DNA of 37,481 nt from NCBI GenBank assembly GCA_005793375.1, contig SXSK01000268.1:1-37481 (forward strand). Direction: 5' to 3'. Positions 1 to 9,001 of this stretch are shown in pieces. How positions within the stretch are numbered: position 1 is the stretch's first letter; the number at the start of each line of letters is the position of its first letter. This DNA is from Verrucomicrobiales bacterium. Its GTDB lineage: Bacteria; Verrucomicrobiota; Verrucomicrobiia; Limisphaerales; UBA9464. The notes below the pieces were generated by a model. That model was not told the DNA's origin and made no database searches. It worked only from the letters and a program-made list of their open reading frames with translations. The position numbers and the translations under genes were made by a program.

Positions 1-134
1 CCAAAGCTCGCGCCGTCGGGCGCTTGGACACCCAGCACCTCCAGTTCGCCGCTTACCCCACCAACCAGAATCCAATCCCAAAAGTCATCGACTTACACCC
101 TATTCCACTCCAAATCACCCACAGATTCTGCTGA

Positions 135-1142
135 AGAGCCCTAAATGTCTCGTACGAGTCTCCCAGCGGTGGCGAATACGAGAACCAGAAAGATTACCAC
201 GCCGTACCTCAATTCTTCTACGCCTGCGGCCCGAGCAAGTACCCAATCGCGTTTGGCCTCGGCTTGTACTCCCCATATGGCTTGAGCTCGGTTTGGCCCG
301 ACGACACCGGATTTCGATCGATCGCCACACGAGGTCGCCTCGCTTACTGGACGTTGAATCCCGTCATCGCCTGGAAAATCAACGACCAATTATCCATCGC
401 CGCCGGCCCCACGTTTAACTACGCAGAGGTTGATTTGCGACAAGGCGTCCTGCCATTCGCGGGCGGTAGCGATGTGTTTCGCTTCGACGCGGATGCCTGG
501 GACCCTGGATTCAACGCCGGCTTGCTCTGGAAAGCTCACCCAAAACTCCAATTTGGGATTTCTTACCGTAGCGAAACCAAGATGGATTTCGACGGTTCAA
601 CGGATTTGGTCACTCCACTTGGAAGTGTCACCCGTCCAGCCCAGGCAGCCTTTCCCTTCCCCCAAAATGTCGTTGTCGGCGTTTCGTATCGACCAACGGA
701 TGATTGGAACCTCGAATTTAACGTGGACTGGACCGATTGGAGCCGCTTGCAGACGGTCACCATCTCCCAGAATCCAATCCCCGGGCTGCCAACAGATGCC
801 CCTCTGGTTTTGAACTGGGAGTCCAGTTTCTATTATGAATTTGGGATCACGCGTTACCTGCCCCACGGTTGGTCCATCAGCGGCGGGTATATTTTCAATG
901 AAAACTCGGTTCCTGATGCCAATTACACGCCTCTCGTCGCTGACCTGGATCGGCACTTTTTGAGCATCGGCACCGGTCACCACGGCAAACACTTGGACAT
1001 CGATGTCGCCTACCAATTCGGTTACGGCCCTGGGCGAAACATTTCGGGTAGCGCCGTTAACCCTCTTTCCGGACAGCGCGCGGACGGGGAGTACGAGTTC
1101 CTAAGTCACGCGCTCATGCTGACTTTTGGCTGGAGATTTTAG
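135..1142 (+). CDS. OmpP1/FadL-family outer-membrane protein, N-terminus disrupted or missing
   Basis: The reading frame encodes a FadL/OmpP1-type outer-membrane beta-barrel, a family that moves hydrophobic compounds across the outer membrane. Hallmarks are the YESPSGGEYEN stretch, then PQFFYA, FGLGLYSPYGLSSVWP, and alternating aromatic/polar barrel strands ending in the terminal phenylalanine motif LTFGWRF. The first in-frame ATG is at 264, but FadL-like residues begin well before it, directly after an in-frame TGA at 132-134. The frame is also open upstream of that TGA to the window edge, but I cannot recognise the expected NPAG motif or signal peptide there. So either the gene is truncated or decayed, or there is a premature stop or sequence error. 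About 336 codons remain, against roughly 400-450 in intact members. Family call is strong; functional status is doubtful. Confidence 0.75.
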   Translation, partial: RALNVSYESPSGGEYENQKDYHAVPQFFYACGPSKYPIAFGLGLYSPYGLSSVWPDDTGFRSIATRGRLAYWTLNPVIAWKINDQLSIAAGPTFNYAEVDLRQGVLPFAGGSDVFRFDADAWDPGFNAGLLWKAHPKLQFGISYRSETKMDFDGSTDLVTPLGSVTRPAQAAFPFPQNVVVGVSYRPTDDWNLEFNVDWTDWSRLQTVTISQNPIPGLPTDAPLVLNWESSFYYEFGITRYLPHGWSISGGYIFNENSVPDANYTPLVADLDRHFLSIGTGHHGKHLDIDVAYQFGYGPGRNISGSAVNPLSGQRADGEYEFLSHALMLTFGWRF

Positions 1143-1165
1143 GGACTGCACCCAGGAGCGCTCAC

Positions 1166-1315
1166 ATGAATCAATTCCTCGTCCAAAACTGTCGCCACAC
1201 CGATAAGACAACGGCTGGCTCCGAGGAATCACAGGTGTTCTGCATGCCGGCGACACCAAGATGCCGCAAAATGGCAACTCTCATAACCGACCCCATCCAG
1301 GGCAACCAACCTTAA
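1166..1315 (+). CDS. Possible small ORF (49 aa) abutting the PhcB-like gene
   Basis: A 49-codon ORF starts at ATG 1166, with a clear AGGAG seven bases upstream (1154-1158). It ends with TAA at 1313-1315, immediately followed by the ATG of the next gene at 1316 in the same frame. The predicted peptide is polar, with four cysteines, and has no recognisable domain, signal or membrane segment. The downstream gene has no evident Shine-Dalgarno of its own, so this ORF could be a leader whose termination feeds re-initiation. Alternatively it is a chance ORF, or the remnant of a longer N-terminus cut by the TAA. I do not recognise a family. Confidence 0.35.
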   Translation: MNQFLVQNCRHTDKTTAGSEESQVFCMPATPRCRKMATLITDPIQGNQP

Positions 1316-2758
1316 ATGTCCAACAAGCTCACAGGACAAATCCCGAACGAGCGGGAAAGTTTCATCACCTGTCGCAATAGCCAGGGTGCTGAAATGCGCG
1401 CGACCCCAGTCCGTCTCACGCGCTTTACCGCCGTCATGGAGGTCTACAACCCTTACAGCATCCTCCAATTGTCCGAGGTGCTGAGCGAGTTCAAGATCAC
1501 CGTGAACGACCGGGTCATGTATTCCGGTCGCGCCGTCGTCAGTAACCTCGTCAACACCGGGATCATGGTGCTCTGCGAGGCCACACTCGAGGAGTCTTGG
1601 CTCGATGTCGATCTGTTCTCTCCTATCTCTCAGCCTCAGAGGCTGCGGGAGGAATTCGAGAGTTTCATGGTCGAGTGGCGGAAAACCCGTTCCGTCATCC
1701 CCGAATTCAAAGTCGCCGTCGCCGATTTTCAAACCCTCCTCATGGACCTCCGCCGCTGGCTGGATCAGGTCGAACTCGGTGTCCGCTCTGAACCCGTCGG
1801 AGTTCGAGCTTCCATGGAACGAAATGTTCTCGAAGAGCTTGAAGGCCGCATCCTACCAGAAATCGGAGAATGGATGGACCGTTTCGATGTCGTCGCCGAA
1901 CAAGTCGCTGAGGACGTCCGGCCAGCCCATCGAGCTTACGCCCGCCGTCAACTTCACCCCCTGGTACTCTGCTCCCCGTTCGTCTACCGCACATTCAGCA
2001 AGCCCCTGGGCTACGCTGGCGATTACGAAATGGTGAACATGATCCTTCGCGATGGCCACGAAGGCGCCACCATGTTCGCAAAGTTGGTGAATGTCTGTTT
2101 CCTGCAAAACCCCCCAGCCCAAGCGCACCGCAATCGCATTCGCGTCCTCCAGGCACGTATCGCCGAAGAAACCCAACGCGTGGCCGCCAACGGCCGTCGC
2201 GCTCGTATCCTCAACCTCGGCTGTGGACCCGCCCGCGAAATCCAAAATTTCATCGCGCAGGACCCCATCTCCGATCATGCCGATTTCGTCCTGCTCGACT
2301 TCAACCCCCAGACACTGGAGTTTGCCCAACAAAACCTGACCGATGCCCGTTCCAAAAACGGCCGCAAGACCGGTCTCGAATTTCGCGAACGTTCCATCCA
2401 CGACCTCCTCCGAGAGGCTGTGCGCGGCGCCAATACACAACCCGATTCGAAATTCGATTTTGTCTACTGCGCCGGCCTATTCGACTATGTGTCGGATCGC
2501 GTCTGCAAGTTGCTCATAGACACCTTCTACGAAGCCACTCAACCCGGGGGCGCCGTCCTTTTGACCAACGTGAACGCCTCACGCCCATTCCGTCACTCCA
2601 TGGATTACCTCCTCGAATGGCATTTGGTCTATCGTGACGAACGGCATATGACTCGCCTCCTGCCCGTCCTCAAACCGGCTGCTCAGTGGCAGGTCGATGC
2701 CGACGAAACCGGCGTCAATCTGTTTCTCCAGATCCGGAAACCCATCCCAAGCCCGTGA
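1316..2758 (+). CDS. PhcB-like SAM-dependent methyltransferase (putative fatty-acid methyl-ester autoinducer synthase)
   Basis: 480 residues. The N-terminal ~110 residues form a beta-rich, PilZ-like segment (EVYNPYSILQLSEVLSEF, then YSGRAVVSNLVNTG). A helical middle carries the family-typical KPLGYAGDYEMVNMIL. The C-terminal half is a class I Rossmann methyltransferase with motif I NLGCGP (residues 300-305), a motif-II-like LLDFNPQTLEFA and the later FDFVYCAGLFDYVSD. Proteins of this layout are annotated as extracellular-factor 3-hydroxypalmitate methyl ester biosynthesis proteins, after Ralstonia PhcB, which methylates a 3-hydroxy fatty acid to make a quorum signal. The following kinase and receiver genes match the phc operon order. 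Its stop overlaps the next start (GTGA). The exact product here is inferred, not shown; a methyltransferase with another small-molecule substrate remains possible. Confidence 0.75.
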   Translation: MSNKLTGQIPNERESFITCRNSQGAEMRATPVRLTRFTAVMEVYNPYSILQLSEVLSEFKITVNDRVMYSGRAVVSNLVNTGIMVLCEATLEESWLDVDLFSPISQPQRLREEFESFMVEWRKTRSVIPEFKVAVADFQTLLMDLRRWLDQVELGVRSEPVGVRASMERNVLEELEGRILPEIGEWMDRFDVVAEQVAEDVRPAHRAYARRQLHPLVLCSPFVYRTFSKPLGYAGDYEMVNMILRDGHEGATMFAKLVNVCFLQNPPAQAHRNRIRVLQARIAEETQRVAANGRRARILNLGCGPAREIQNFIAQDPISDHADFVLLDFNPQTLEFAQQNLTDARSKNGRKTGLEFRERSIHDLLREAVRGANTQPDSKFDFVYCAGLFDYVSDRVCKLLIDTFYEATQPGGAVLLTNVNASRPFRHSMDYLLEWHLVYRDERHMTRLLPVLKPAAQWQVDADETGVNLFLQIRKPIPSP

Positions 2759-5544
2759 GCGACGCCACCACCAACGAAATCCAAGCCGCCTTCGAGGATC
2801 ACGATCGGCAAATCGCCATCGGCCGCATCCGCATCGGGTGCTACCTCGGCATGAGCATGCTGCCTGCCGGCTCATTGGTGGATCTGGTCATGTATCCAAA
2901 CGAAGCTTCCGAGTTGTTTCTGATTCGGCTTGGTGGTTCCGTGGCGATGCTGCCATTGCTGCTTCTGGTCAATACGGTCTGGGGTTCCAAGAACTACAAA
3001 ACTCTGGGGGTATTGCTGGCTATGATACCAGCGGCGGTGATGACCATCATCCTGAAAGTGGAGGAGGTGGGAACAACCTCCCCCTATTATGCCGGGCTGA
3101 ATCTGGTCATGCTCGCCATCGGGTTGGTGCTGCAGTGGAATTTCGCGCAGAGTTTCATCGCTGCGTTTTTGGTCATTTCCATGTACATGGCCGTCTATGC
3201 CATAAACCCATCCAGCTCGGCTCCCACAAACCGGGACGCTAATAATAGTGTTACCAATGTGATTGTTGTCTCCACAAACACGGTAAGTCCCCCCGCCAAA
3301 TCCGATCTCTCTGCCAAATCCGATCCCCCTGCCCCGACCGATCTCAGTCACATTTTTATTACCAATGTTTGGTTTCTGGGACTGACCGGCATCATTGTCG
3401 TGGTTGGCAATTTCCTCCAAAGTCGCTTGCGATTCGCCGAATTTGCCCTGCGGTACAAACTCGATGCCAGCCAGAAGGAGCTCGAACGAAGCAATAAACG
3501 CTTGCGCGAGCTCGATGAACTCAAAGGCCGGTTCTTTGCGAATATTTCTCACGAACTCCGCACCCCACTCACACTGCTCCTCGCCCCACTCGAGGCCTTA
3601 CGACTTCAGGCCGGTGTCAGTGCGGACATGCGGCTCCGTGAGAACATGGACACGATGTACGCCAATGGCCTCCGCCTTCTAAAGCTCATCAACGATCTGC
3701 TCGATCTCGTTCGACTTGAGACCGGCAAGCTTCGGCTGAGAATTGAATCCATGGATGTCACCGATTTCCTCCGCGGTATCGTCAATCTGGTCAAACGCAT
3801 CGCCGAAGACAAGAATTTGACGCTCAAACTCGACATCGCAGAAGATGTCGAATCGATCAAAGCGGATAATGACAAACTCGAGAAGGTCTTCCTGAACCTC
3901 CTGTTTAATTCCGTCAAGTTTACCCCGGCAGGAGAGACCATTTCCGTGAATGTGACGCGCGATCAGGATCACATCCTATTTCAAGTAGTCGATACCGGGG
4001 TTGGCATCAATCCCGACCATCTTCCGTACATTTTTGACCGCTTTTGGCAAGCCGACGACGCTGCCAACCGCAAGTTCCAAGGCACGGGAATCGGGCTCGC
4101 CCTCGTCAAGGAACTTGTTGAAGCCCACCAGGGAACCGTCACTGCCCAAAGTCAGCCCGGCGCTGGTACTACCATGACCGTACGACTGCCAATCGTCACC
4201 TCCAGTTCTGTCCAAGCCATCGCCGACAGCACCGTCCTCCCCAAGGATTCGTTGAGCCTCACCGAAACCACATCCACATTGTCTCCTGTGAGCGATAAGA
4301 ACTGGCTCGCGGGACTGCATCGCCGCGCGGAAATGTTCCCAGGATTCACGCCGCTCAGGGATACTCTCCGTCCGTTCGCCGCCCCAGGAAATGGAAACCG
4401 CCCGCGATTACTCATCGCTGACGACGAGTACGACATGCTTCGTTTCCTCCAGTCTCAATTGGGTGATCACTACGAAATCATCACAGCAAGCGACGGCGAC
4501 CAGGCCATCTCGCTGGTAACTCAATATCTTCCCGGAGTCGTCCTTTGCGATATGATGCTTCCCGAGAAAGATGGATTGGAAGTCTGCCGTTCTCTACGAG
4601 CCAATCCGCCCACGAGAGACATCCCCATTATGATCCTCACCGCACGAGCGGATGATGAAACCAAGCTTCAATGCCTGGCTGCCGGTGCGAATGATTTCTT
4701 GACCAAACCGTTTTCTACCGCCGAAGTCCGGGTGCGGCTCAAAAACCTTGTCGACAACAATCAACTGCAAAAGGCCCTGTCCTGGCAGAACAAGAAACTC
4801 GCCTCGACCGTGGAACAGCTGAAGGAAACCGAATTGCAGTTGGTGCAATCCGAAAAAATGGCTGCCTTGGGTCGCATGAGCGCGGGAATTATCCACGAGA
4901 TCAACAACCCAATAAATTTCGCCAAAACCGGCCTGTTCACTCTCGAACGTAAATCCAAACTGCTTCCCGAAGGAGAACGTGCCGATTATGAGGAGATCAT
5001 CCACGACATTGAAGAGGGGATCACTCGCGTCGCCACCATCGTCGCCGACATGCGTGCATTCACTCATCCTCAAGGTGGCAGCGAAGAGGATGTGGATGTC
5101 CAAAAGTGCCTCATCGCCGCCCTGCGATTCCTCGCCGCCGAGACCAAGGGTAATATCCAGGTCACGCAGGAAATTCCTGAAGGATTCACGGTTCGAGGCA
5201 ATCGCAACAAGTTGCTCCAGGTGTTCGTCAACCTGCTCCAAAACTCCATCGACGCGCTCCGCTATCGATCGCAATCTGACACACCAACGATGATTCGAGT
5301 CACCACGGCAGCATCGGAAGGATTTCAGCGAATCTTCTTCTGGGATAACGGCCCGGGGATTTCCGATGAAAATTTGCGCAAGATTTTTGACCCCTTCTTC
5401 ACGACCAAGGACGTCGGCCAGGGCACAGGCCTCGGTTTGAGCATTTGTTATCGAATCCTGGCCGATGCCAATGGCCGAATCACCGTCCGAAGCGAGGTCG
5501 ATCAATTCACCGAGTTTTGTCTCGAGTTCCCAACTATCGACTAA
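2755..5544 (+). CDS. Membrane hybrid sensor kinase with two transmitter modules (PhcS-like)
   Basis: 929 residues from GTG 2755, which overlaps the preceding stop by four bases. This start is preferred to an upstream in-frame ATG inside the previous gene. Order: about six hydrophobic helices (roughly residues 30-235), a short coiled linker, and HisKA with NISHELRTP (phospho-acceptor H266). Then HATPase with N-box [16 protein letters not shown] and GTGIGLAL; receiver with acidic pair ADDE, phospho-acceptor D599 in [10 protein letters not shown] and lysine in TKPF. A second HisKA follows with GIIHEINNP (H714), and a second HATPase with [15 protein letters not shown] and GTGLGLSI. The membrane sensor plus kinase matches PhcS/CqsS/LqsS-type receptors for fatty-acid-derived signals. 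The receiver plus second kinase resembles a fused PhcR-like unit. It likely senses the product of the upstream methyltransferase. Confidence 0.82.
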   Translation: MSDATTNEIQAAFEDHDRQIAIGRIRIGCYLGMSMLPAGSLVDLVMYPNEASELFLIRLGGSVAMLPLLLLVNTVWGSKNYKTLGVLLAMIPAAVMTIILKVEEVGTTSPYYAGLNLVMLAIGLVLQWNFAQSFIAAFLVISMYMAVYAINPSSSAPTNRDANNSVTNVIVVSTNTVSPPAKSDLSAKSDPPAPTDLSHIFITNVWFLGLTGIIVVVGNFLQSRLRFAEFALRYKLDASQKELERSNKRLRELDELKGRFFANISHELRTPLTLLLAPLEALRLQAGVSADMRLRENMDTMYANGLRLLKLINDLLDLVRLETGKLRLRIESMDVTDFLRGIVNLVKRIAEDKNLTLKLDIAEDVESIKADNDKLEKVFLNLLFNSVKFTPAGETISVNVTRDQDHILFQVVDTGVGINPDHLPYIFDRFWQADDAANRKFQGTGIGLALVKELVEAHQGTVTAQSQPGAGTTMTVRLPIVTSSSVQAIADSTVLPKDSLSLTETTSTLSPVSDKNWLAGLHRRAEMFPGFTPLRDTLRPFAAPGNGNRPRLLIADDEYDMLRFLQSQLGDHYEIITASDGDQAISLVTQYLPGVVLCDMMLPEKDGLEVCRSLRANPPTRDIPIMILTARADDETKLQCLAAGANDFLTKPFSTAEVRVRLKNLVDNNQLQKALSWQNKKLASTVEQLKETELQLVQSEKMAALGRMSAGIIHEINNPINFAKTGLFTLERKSKLLPEGERADYEEIIHDIEEGITRVATIVADMRAFTHPQGGSEEDVDVQKCLIAALRFLAAETKGNIQVTQEIPEGFTVRGNRNKLLQVFVNLLQNSIDALRYRSQSDTPTMIRVTTAASEGFQRIFFWDNGPGISDENLRKIFDPFFTTKDVGQGTGLGLSICYRILADANGRITVRSEVDQFTEFCLEFPTID

Positions 5545-5599
5545 ATCTGACTCCAGCATAGCATCCTCATCGTGTTCAAAGTTCCTTTCCGCTTTTTCC

Positions 5600-6853
5600 A
5601 TGGAAACCCTGTACGACTATAAACGATTCGCCATCCTCTACGTTGATGACGAGGAGAAGTCTCTCAAGTATTTTTCCCGCGCCTTGGGGGATACTTTCCA
5701 AATCCTGACGGCAACCAACGCCGAGGAAGGCTACCGTCTATTGGAAGCCAATGCAGACCAGATTGGAGTGGTCATGTCGGACCAACGAATGCCGGGAGAA
5801 AAGGGTGTTCAGTTTCTTCAAAAAGCCAGACAACTCCGCCCTCGAGTCATTCGGATCCTCGCCACTGCGTTTACCGACCTCGAAGCAGCCATCGATGCTG
5901 TCAACACCGGCGCGATCTATAAATATGTCACCAAACCTTGGGACGTACCCACCATCGAAACCACACTCAAGCGCAGTTTGGAGTTCTTCATGGTCCAGAG
6001 GGAACGCGACGCCTTGTTGCGTGAAAAAATTTCAGTTCTTCACAATCTTGTAATCACGGATCGAGTGCTCAGTCTCGGCGTGCTTGCCGCCGGACTCGGC
6101 CACAAGCTGCACAACACCATGTCGGCTGTCCGTGCCTTCCTGGATCTCACTCCCGATGTCCTTCGCGGCGACGTCATGGACCTTAGCCAGCTTCGTGACC
6201 CCGACTTTTGGGAACGATTTCACCGCAAAGTTCAGGAACGGATCCGCCTCATTGCAGAATTGCTCGGGAGTATTGCTCCGACTGCCGGAGCTCCCCCAGA
6301 ATCCACCAACCTCCATGAGGCTCTGCTCATAACTTCAGGGTCGCTTTCCGAGCAGATCACCTCCCGAAGCCTCAAATTGGACAACCGAGTCCCACAGGAT
6401 CTGCCAGCCATCCAAGGTCAAGGTGCGATCGTCAAAAAAATGGTCGAATTACTGCTGAAGAACGAAGTCAACACCCTTCCCAGTGGATCGTCCATCACGG
6501 TCAACGCACGCATCCTCGAAGCCAAACCGGGGGAATCCCCCTCGATCGAATTCATCATCCAGGACGACGGTCCCGGACTGCCACAGGATGCGATCCTCAC
6601 ACTTTTTAATCCCTTTGTGGTCCGGGAAACCGGTTCCCACGAGTTCGGGCTGCATCTCATGGCCTGCTTTTTTGCGGTCCATCATCTAGGAGGACAGATA
6701 GAGGTCAGCGATGAGAATGGCACAGGACTGCGCACACGAATTGTTCTGCCCCTGCAAGCGCCCAAGCCCAGCACCACCGACGATGCCGAAGCTTTCCTGG
6801 TCAACGCCATGACCAACGACCGACTCTGGGAAAAGCTTCTCGGAGGCATTTAA
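5600..6853 (+). CDS. Response regulator with C-terminal degenerate histidine-kinase domain (PhcR/PhcQ-like)
   Basis: 417 residues from ATG 5600, 55 bases after the hybrid kinase. Residues 9-125 are a receiver: LYVDDEE, phospho-acceptor D61 in SDQRMPGEKG, and a TKPWD lysine motif. After a coiled segment, residues ~155-225 resemble a dimerisation/phosphotransfer helix with GLGHKLHNTMSA (H168). A HATPase follows, with N-box LLLKNEVN and DDGPG. The last glycine loop is altered (SHEFGLHL instead of GTGLGL), so ATP binding may be weakened. It lacks any DNA-binding domain, so output must go through phosphorelay or protein contact. The receiver-plus-kinase layout is that described for Ralstonia PhcR. 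Same operon as the PhcB-like and PhcS-like genes. Confidence 0.75.
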   Translation: METLYDYKRFAILYVDDEEKSLKYFSRALGDTFQILTATNAEEGYRLLEANADQIGVVMSDQRMPGEKGVQFLQKARQLRPRVIRILATAFTDLEAAIDAVNTGAIYKYVTKPWDVPTIETTLKRSLEFFMVQRERDALLREKISVLHNLVITDRVLSLGVLAAGLGHKLHNTMSAVRAFLDLTPDVLRGDVMDLSQLRDPDFWERFHRKVQERIRLIAELLGSIAPTAGAPPESTNLHEALLITSGSLSEQITSRSLKLDNRVPQDLPAIQGQGAIVKKMVELLLKNEVNTLPSGSSITVNARILEAKPGESPSIEFIIQDDGPGLPQDAILTLFNPFVVRETGSHEFGLHLMACFFAVHHLGGQIEVSDENGTGLRTRIVLPLQAPKPSTTDDAEAFLVNAMTNDRLWEKLLGGI

Positions 6854-6981
6854 TCCACGACGATCTCTGGCCCGCGACAAGGATGCTTGGGCAACCTCCT
6901 CTCGAGGACCTACGGAAATCCTCCCGATCGACGCAACACAAGATCGACGTTGCCGCGGAATCCAGGTAGGAAGAGGGCGTC

Positions 6982-7266
6982 ATGAATGTCCCGTCGAACC
7001 GCGGTACTGTCAGCCCAACCTCGTGGATTGGCATTGGTTCTGCAGCGGCTTGCATCGCATTGGGCGCGGCCTTGGGTGTCGCTGGGAGCCGACTATTCGC
7101 GATTCACAGCAATCGAACCACCAACGCCGCAAGCCCATCACTCATTACAACGTCATCGATTTCTGCCAACCCTGCCAGCACCCCAAGCCCCAGCACACCC
7201 AAGAATTCAGGAAGCAATTCGTCCGATGCAGCCACCGAAAAGGATTTCGAGGCGCAATCACCTTTC
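6982..7266 (+). other. Probable true N-terminus of the repeat protein, in a different frame
   Basis: From ATG 6982, which has a purine-rich AGGAAGAGG just upstream, this frame encodes a short basic start, a hydrophobic helix (IGIGSAAACIALGAALGVAG) and a Ser/Thr/Pro-rich linker. That is the usual layout of a membrane-anchored extracytoplasmic protein. Codon choice looks normal. The frame then loses sense after about EKDFEA (near 7250), where the +1 frame continues as NHLSAIIHTLAQSNP. So the anchor and the repeat domain are most simply one protein separated by a one-base shift around 7245-7262. A genuine mutation, sequence error or programmed +1 shift cannot be told apart here. Confidence 0.5.
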
Positions 7267-9001
7267 CGCCATCATCCACACGTTGGCACAATCGAATCCC
7301 CAGAAAGCCGTGGAACTGGGTCTGCGCCATGTCGCCGGTTCTCAGTTTGATTGGATCCTGCCGCAAGCACTGGAGGCTTGGGTTCGTCAGGATTCCGTCG
7401 CGGCAACTGCTTGGGTGCGGCAGTTGCCCGACGATTCGAAACGCCCAAAAATTGTCCGTAACTTTGTTGAAAAGCTCATCGCTCAGGATCCAGCCACCGC
7501 ATTGGACATGGCACAAACTCTGTTGAACGGCTCGCGGCGAAATGAAGCCATTCAATCGGCGCTTCAACAATGGGCCAGCCAGGATTTGCAGGCTTCCAAT
7601 GCCTGGGTTTCTGGCCTACCCGAGGGCCCTGAGCGTAACGCCGCCACGAAAGGTCTCGTTCTGGGCATGGCCCACGCCGACCCCAAGGCCGCTGCTGAAC
7701 TGCTCAAGTCCACACGTGGGATTGGAAATCATCAGTTCGCCTACAATCTCGTGGCTCAACAACTAGCACAAACGGATCCCCAAGCAGCCATCACCTGGAT
7801 CGAGTCGCTTTCAAGCGGGCTGGCTAAAAATCAAGCGACTCAGGGTTTGTTGGCTGGTTGGGTATCCACAGATCTGCCAGCGGCCAGTGATTACATTTCC
7901 AAAATGCCAGCCGGTAATATCCGGAACGAAGCCGTTCAAGCCGTGGCCCGGCAATTGATCGAACAAGACCCCAAAGCCGCCACGGAGTGGATCCAACAAT
8001 TGCCACCAGGCAACCTCCGATCCAGCACAATCCAGAGCGTCGTTTGGCAGCTGGTCAACACCGACCCGCGCGCCGCCGCGGAACTTATTGAGAAAATGCC
8101 TGCCGGTTCGGATCGATGGAACATCGCAGGCAATCTTGCCAGCAACTGGGCTAATCAAGATCTCGACGGAGCCTTGGACTGGGCCAAATCGCTTCCGGAC
8201 GGGCGCGCCAAATCGCAGGCCATGCAATCGCTCAGCTGGACTTGGACACAACAGGATCCCACTGGGGCTGCTGAGTATGCTCAATCTCTGCCCCCTGGAG
8301 ACTCCAAAGAGCAATTGATCGGCAGTATTACAAGCACCTGGAGCTCACAGGATCCGAAGGCGGCGGTGCAGTTTGCCGAGTCGCTTTCGCCCGGAAAGGC
8401 CAAACGCCAAGCACTGCAAAACATCGCCAGCACCTGGGCGCAGCAAGATCCTCATGCGGCCTTGGCTTGGGTGAACTCCATTTCCAGCGAGGATTCCCGC
8501 CGCAACGCCATGTCCAGCGCGCTTGGTACCTGGGCGGGTCATTCCCCTCAGGAGGCGGCCGCGTATGCAGCTTCCCTGCCCTCCGGCCCGGACCAAAGCT
8601 CAGCCATTCAAAGCGTGGTGGGTAGCCTGGCTTCCAATGATCCAATGTACGCCGCAGCCTGGGTGGAAAAATTCCCATCGAGTGAACTCCGCGAACAAGC
8701 CACTCAGAACCTCATTTCCAATTGGGTGCACAAGGATGCCGTCGCTGCGTCAGAGTGGCTAGCGCGCCAACCCGAAGGTGCCGCCAGCGAACAGGTAGTG
8801 AACAATTTCGTGAGCAGCCTGACACACAGCAACCCTCAACTGGCCTTTCAGTGGGCGGCCAAACTACCCAATTCACACTTCAGGGAAAACGCCGCCTTGG
8901 AATGGATGCGCAGTGACCCCGTCGGAGCAAGCGCCGCCATTCACCAATCCGACTTGCCGGCCGAGGTCAAGGCACGACTGCTCCAGCCTACCAACGAATA
9001 G
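6986..9001 (+). CDS. Tandem short-helical-repeat protein (about 18 repeats of ~34-35 residues)
   Basis: Up to 671 residues in one frame. From about residue 95 to the end it is built of about 18 degenerate units of the pattern W-A-x-x-D-P-x-A-A-x-x-W-x-x-x-L-P-x-G-x-x-R-x-x-A. Examples are WANQDLDGALDWAKSLPDG, WTQQDPTGAAEYAQSLPPG and LIEQDPKAATEWIQQLPPG. This suggests an alpha-solenoid (HEAT/TPR/Sel1-like) scaffold, probably extracytoplasmic. The first ~90 residues of this frame are arginine/proline-rich and unconvincing; the plausible membrane anchor lies in another frame from 6982. I do not recognise a named function. It follows the Phc-like operon after a 128-base gap (6854-6981) in which I see no structure beyond the ribosome-binding site. 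Confidence 0.7.
   Translation: MSRRTAVLSAQPRGLALVLQRLASHWARPWVSLGADYSRFTAIEPPTPQAHHSLQRHRFLPTLPAPQAPAHPRIQEAIRPMQPPKRISRRNHLSAIIHTLAQSNPQKAVELGLRHVAGSQFDWILPQALEAWVRQDSVAATAWVRQLPDDSKRPKIVRNFVEKLIAQDPATALDMAQTLLNGSRRNEAIQSALQQWASQDLQASNAWVSGLPEGPERNAATKGLVLGMAHADPKAAAELLKSTRGIGNHQFAYNLVAQQLAQTDPQAAITWIESLSSGLAKNQATQGLLAGWVSTDLPAASDYISKMPAGNIRNEAVQAVARQLIEQDPKAATEWIQQLPPGNLRSSTIQSVVWQLVNTDPRAAAELIEKMPAGSDRWNIAGNLASNWANQDLDGALDWAKSLPDGRAKSQAMQSLSWTWTQQDPTGAAEYAQSLPPGDSKEQLIGSITSTWSSQDPKAAVQFAESLSPGKAKRQALQNIASTWAQQDPHAALAWVNSISSEDSRRNAMSSALGTWAGHSPQEAAAYAASLPSGPDQSSAIQSVVGSLASNDPMYAAAWVEKFPSSELREQATQNLISNWVHKDAVAASEWLARQPEGAASEQVVNNFVSSLTHSNPQLAFQWAAKLPNSHFRENAALEWMRSDPVGASAAIHQSDLPAEVKARLLQPTNE

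Noticed and set aside
2686-2754. ATG 2686 as the start of the hybrid kinase
   Set aside because: It lies inside the methyltransferase gene and encodes a basic, unrelated stretch; GTG 2755 gives a classic 4-base coupled overlap.
5465-5599. Earlier start for the receiver-kinase protein, overlapping the hybrid kinase
   Set aside because: Adds 45 Ser-rich residues with no domain; the receiver begins right after ATG 5600.
4594-5601. 335-codon minus-strand frame opposite the hybrid kinase
   Set aside because: Antisense of kinase coding sequence; no start signal and no family resemblance.
7270-8990. CRISPR-like array in the region of regularly spaced repeats
   Set aside because: The periodicity (~102-105 bp) is in the protein only; the DNA units are divergent and the frame is open throughout.
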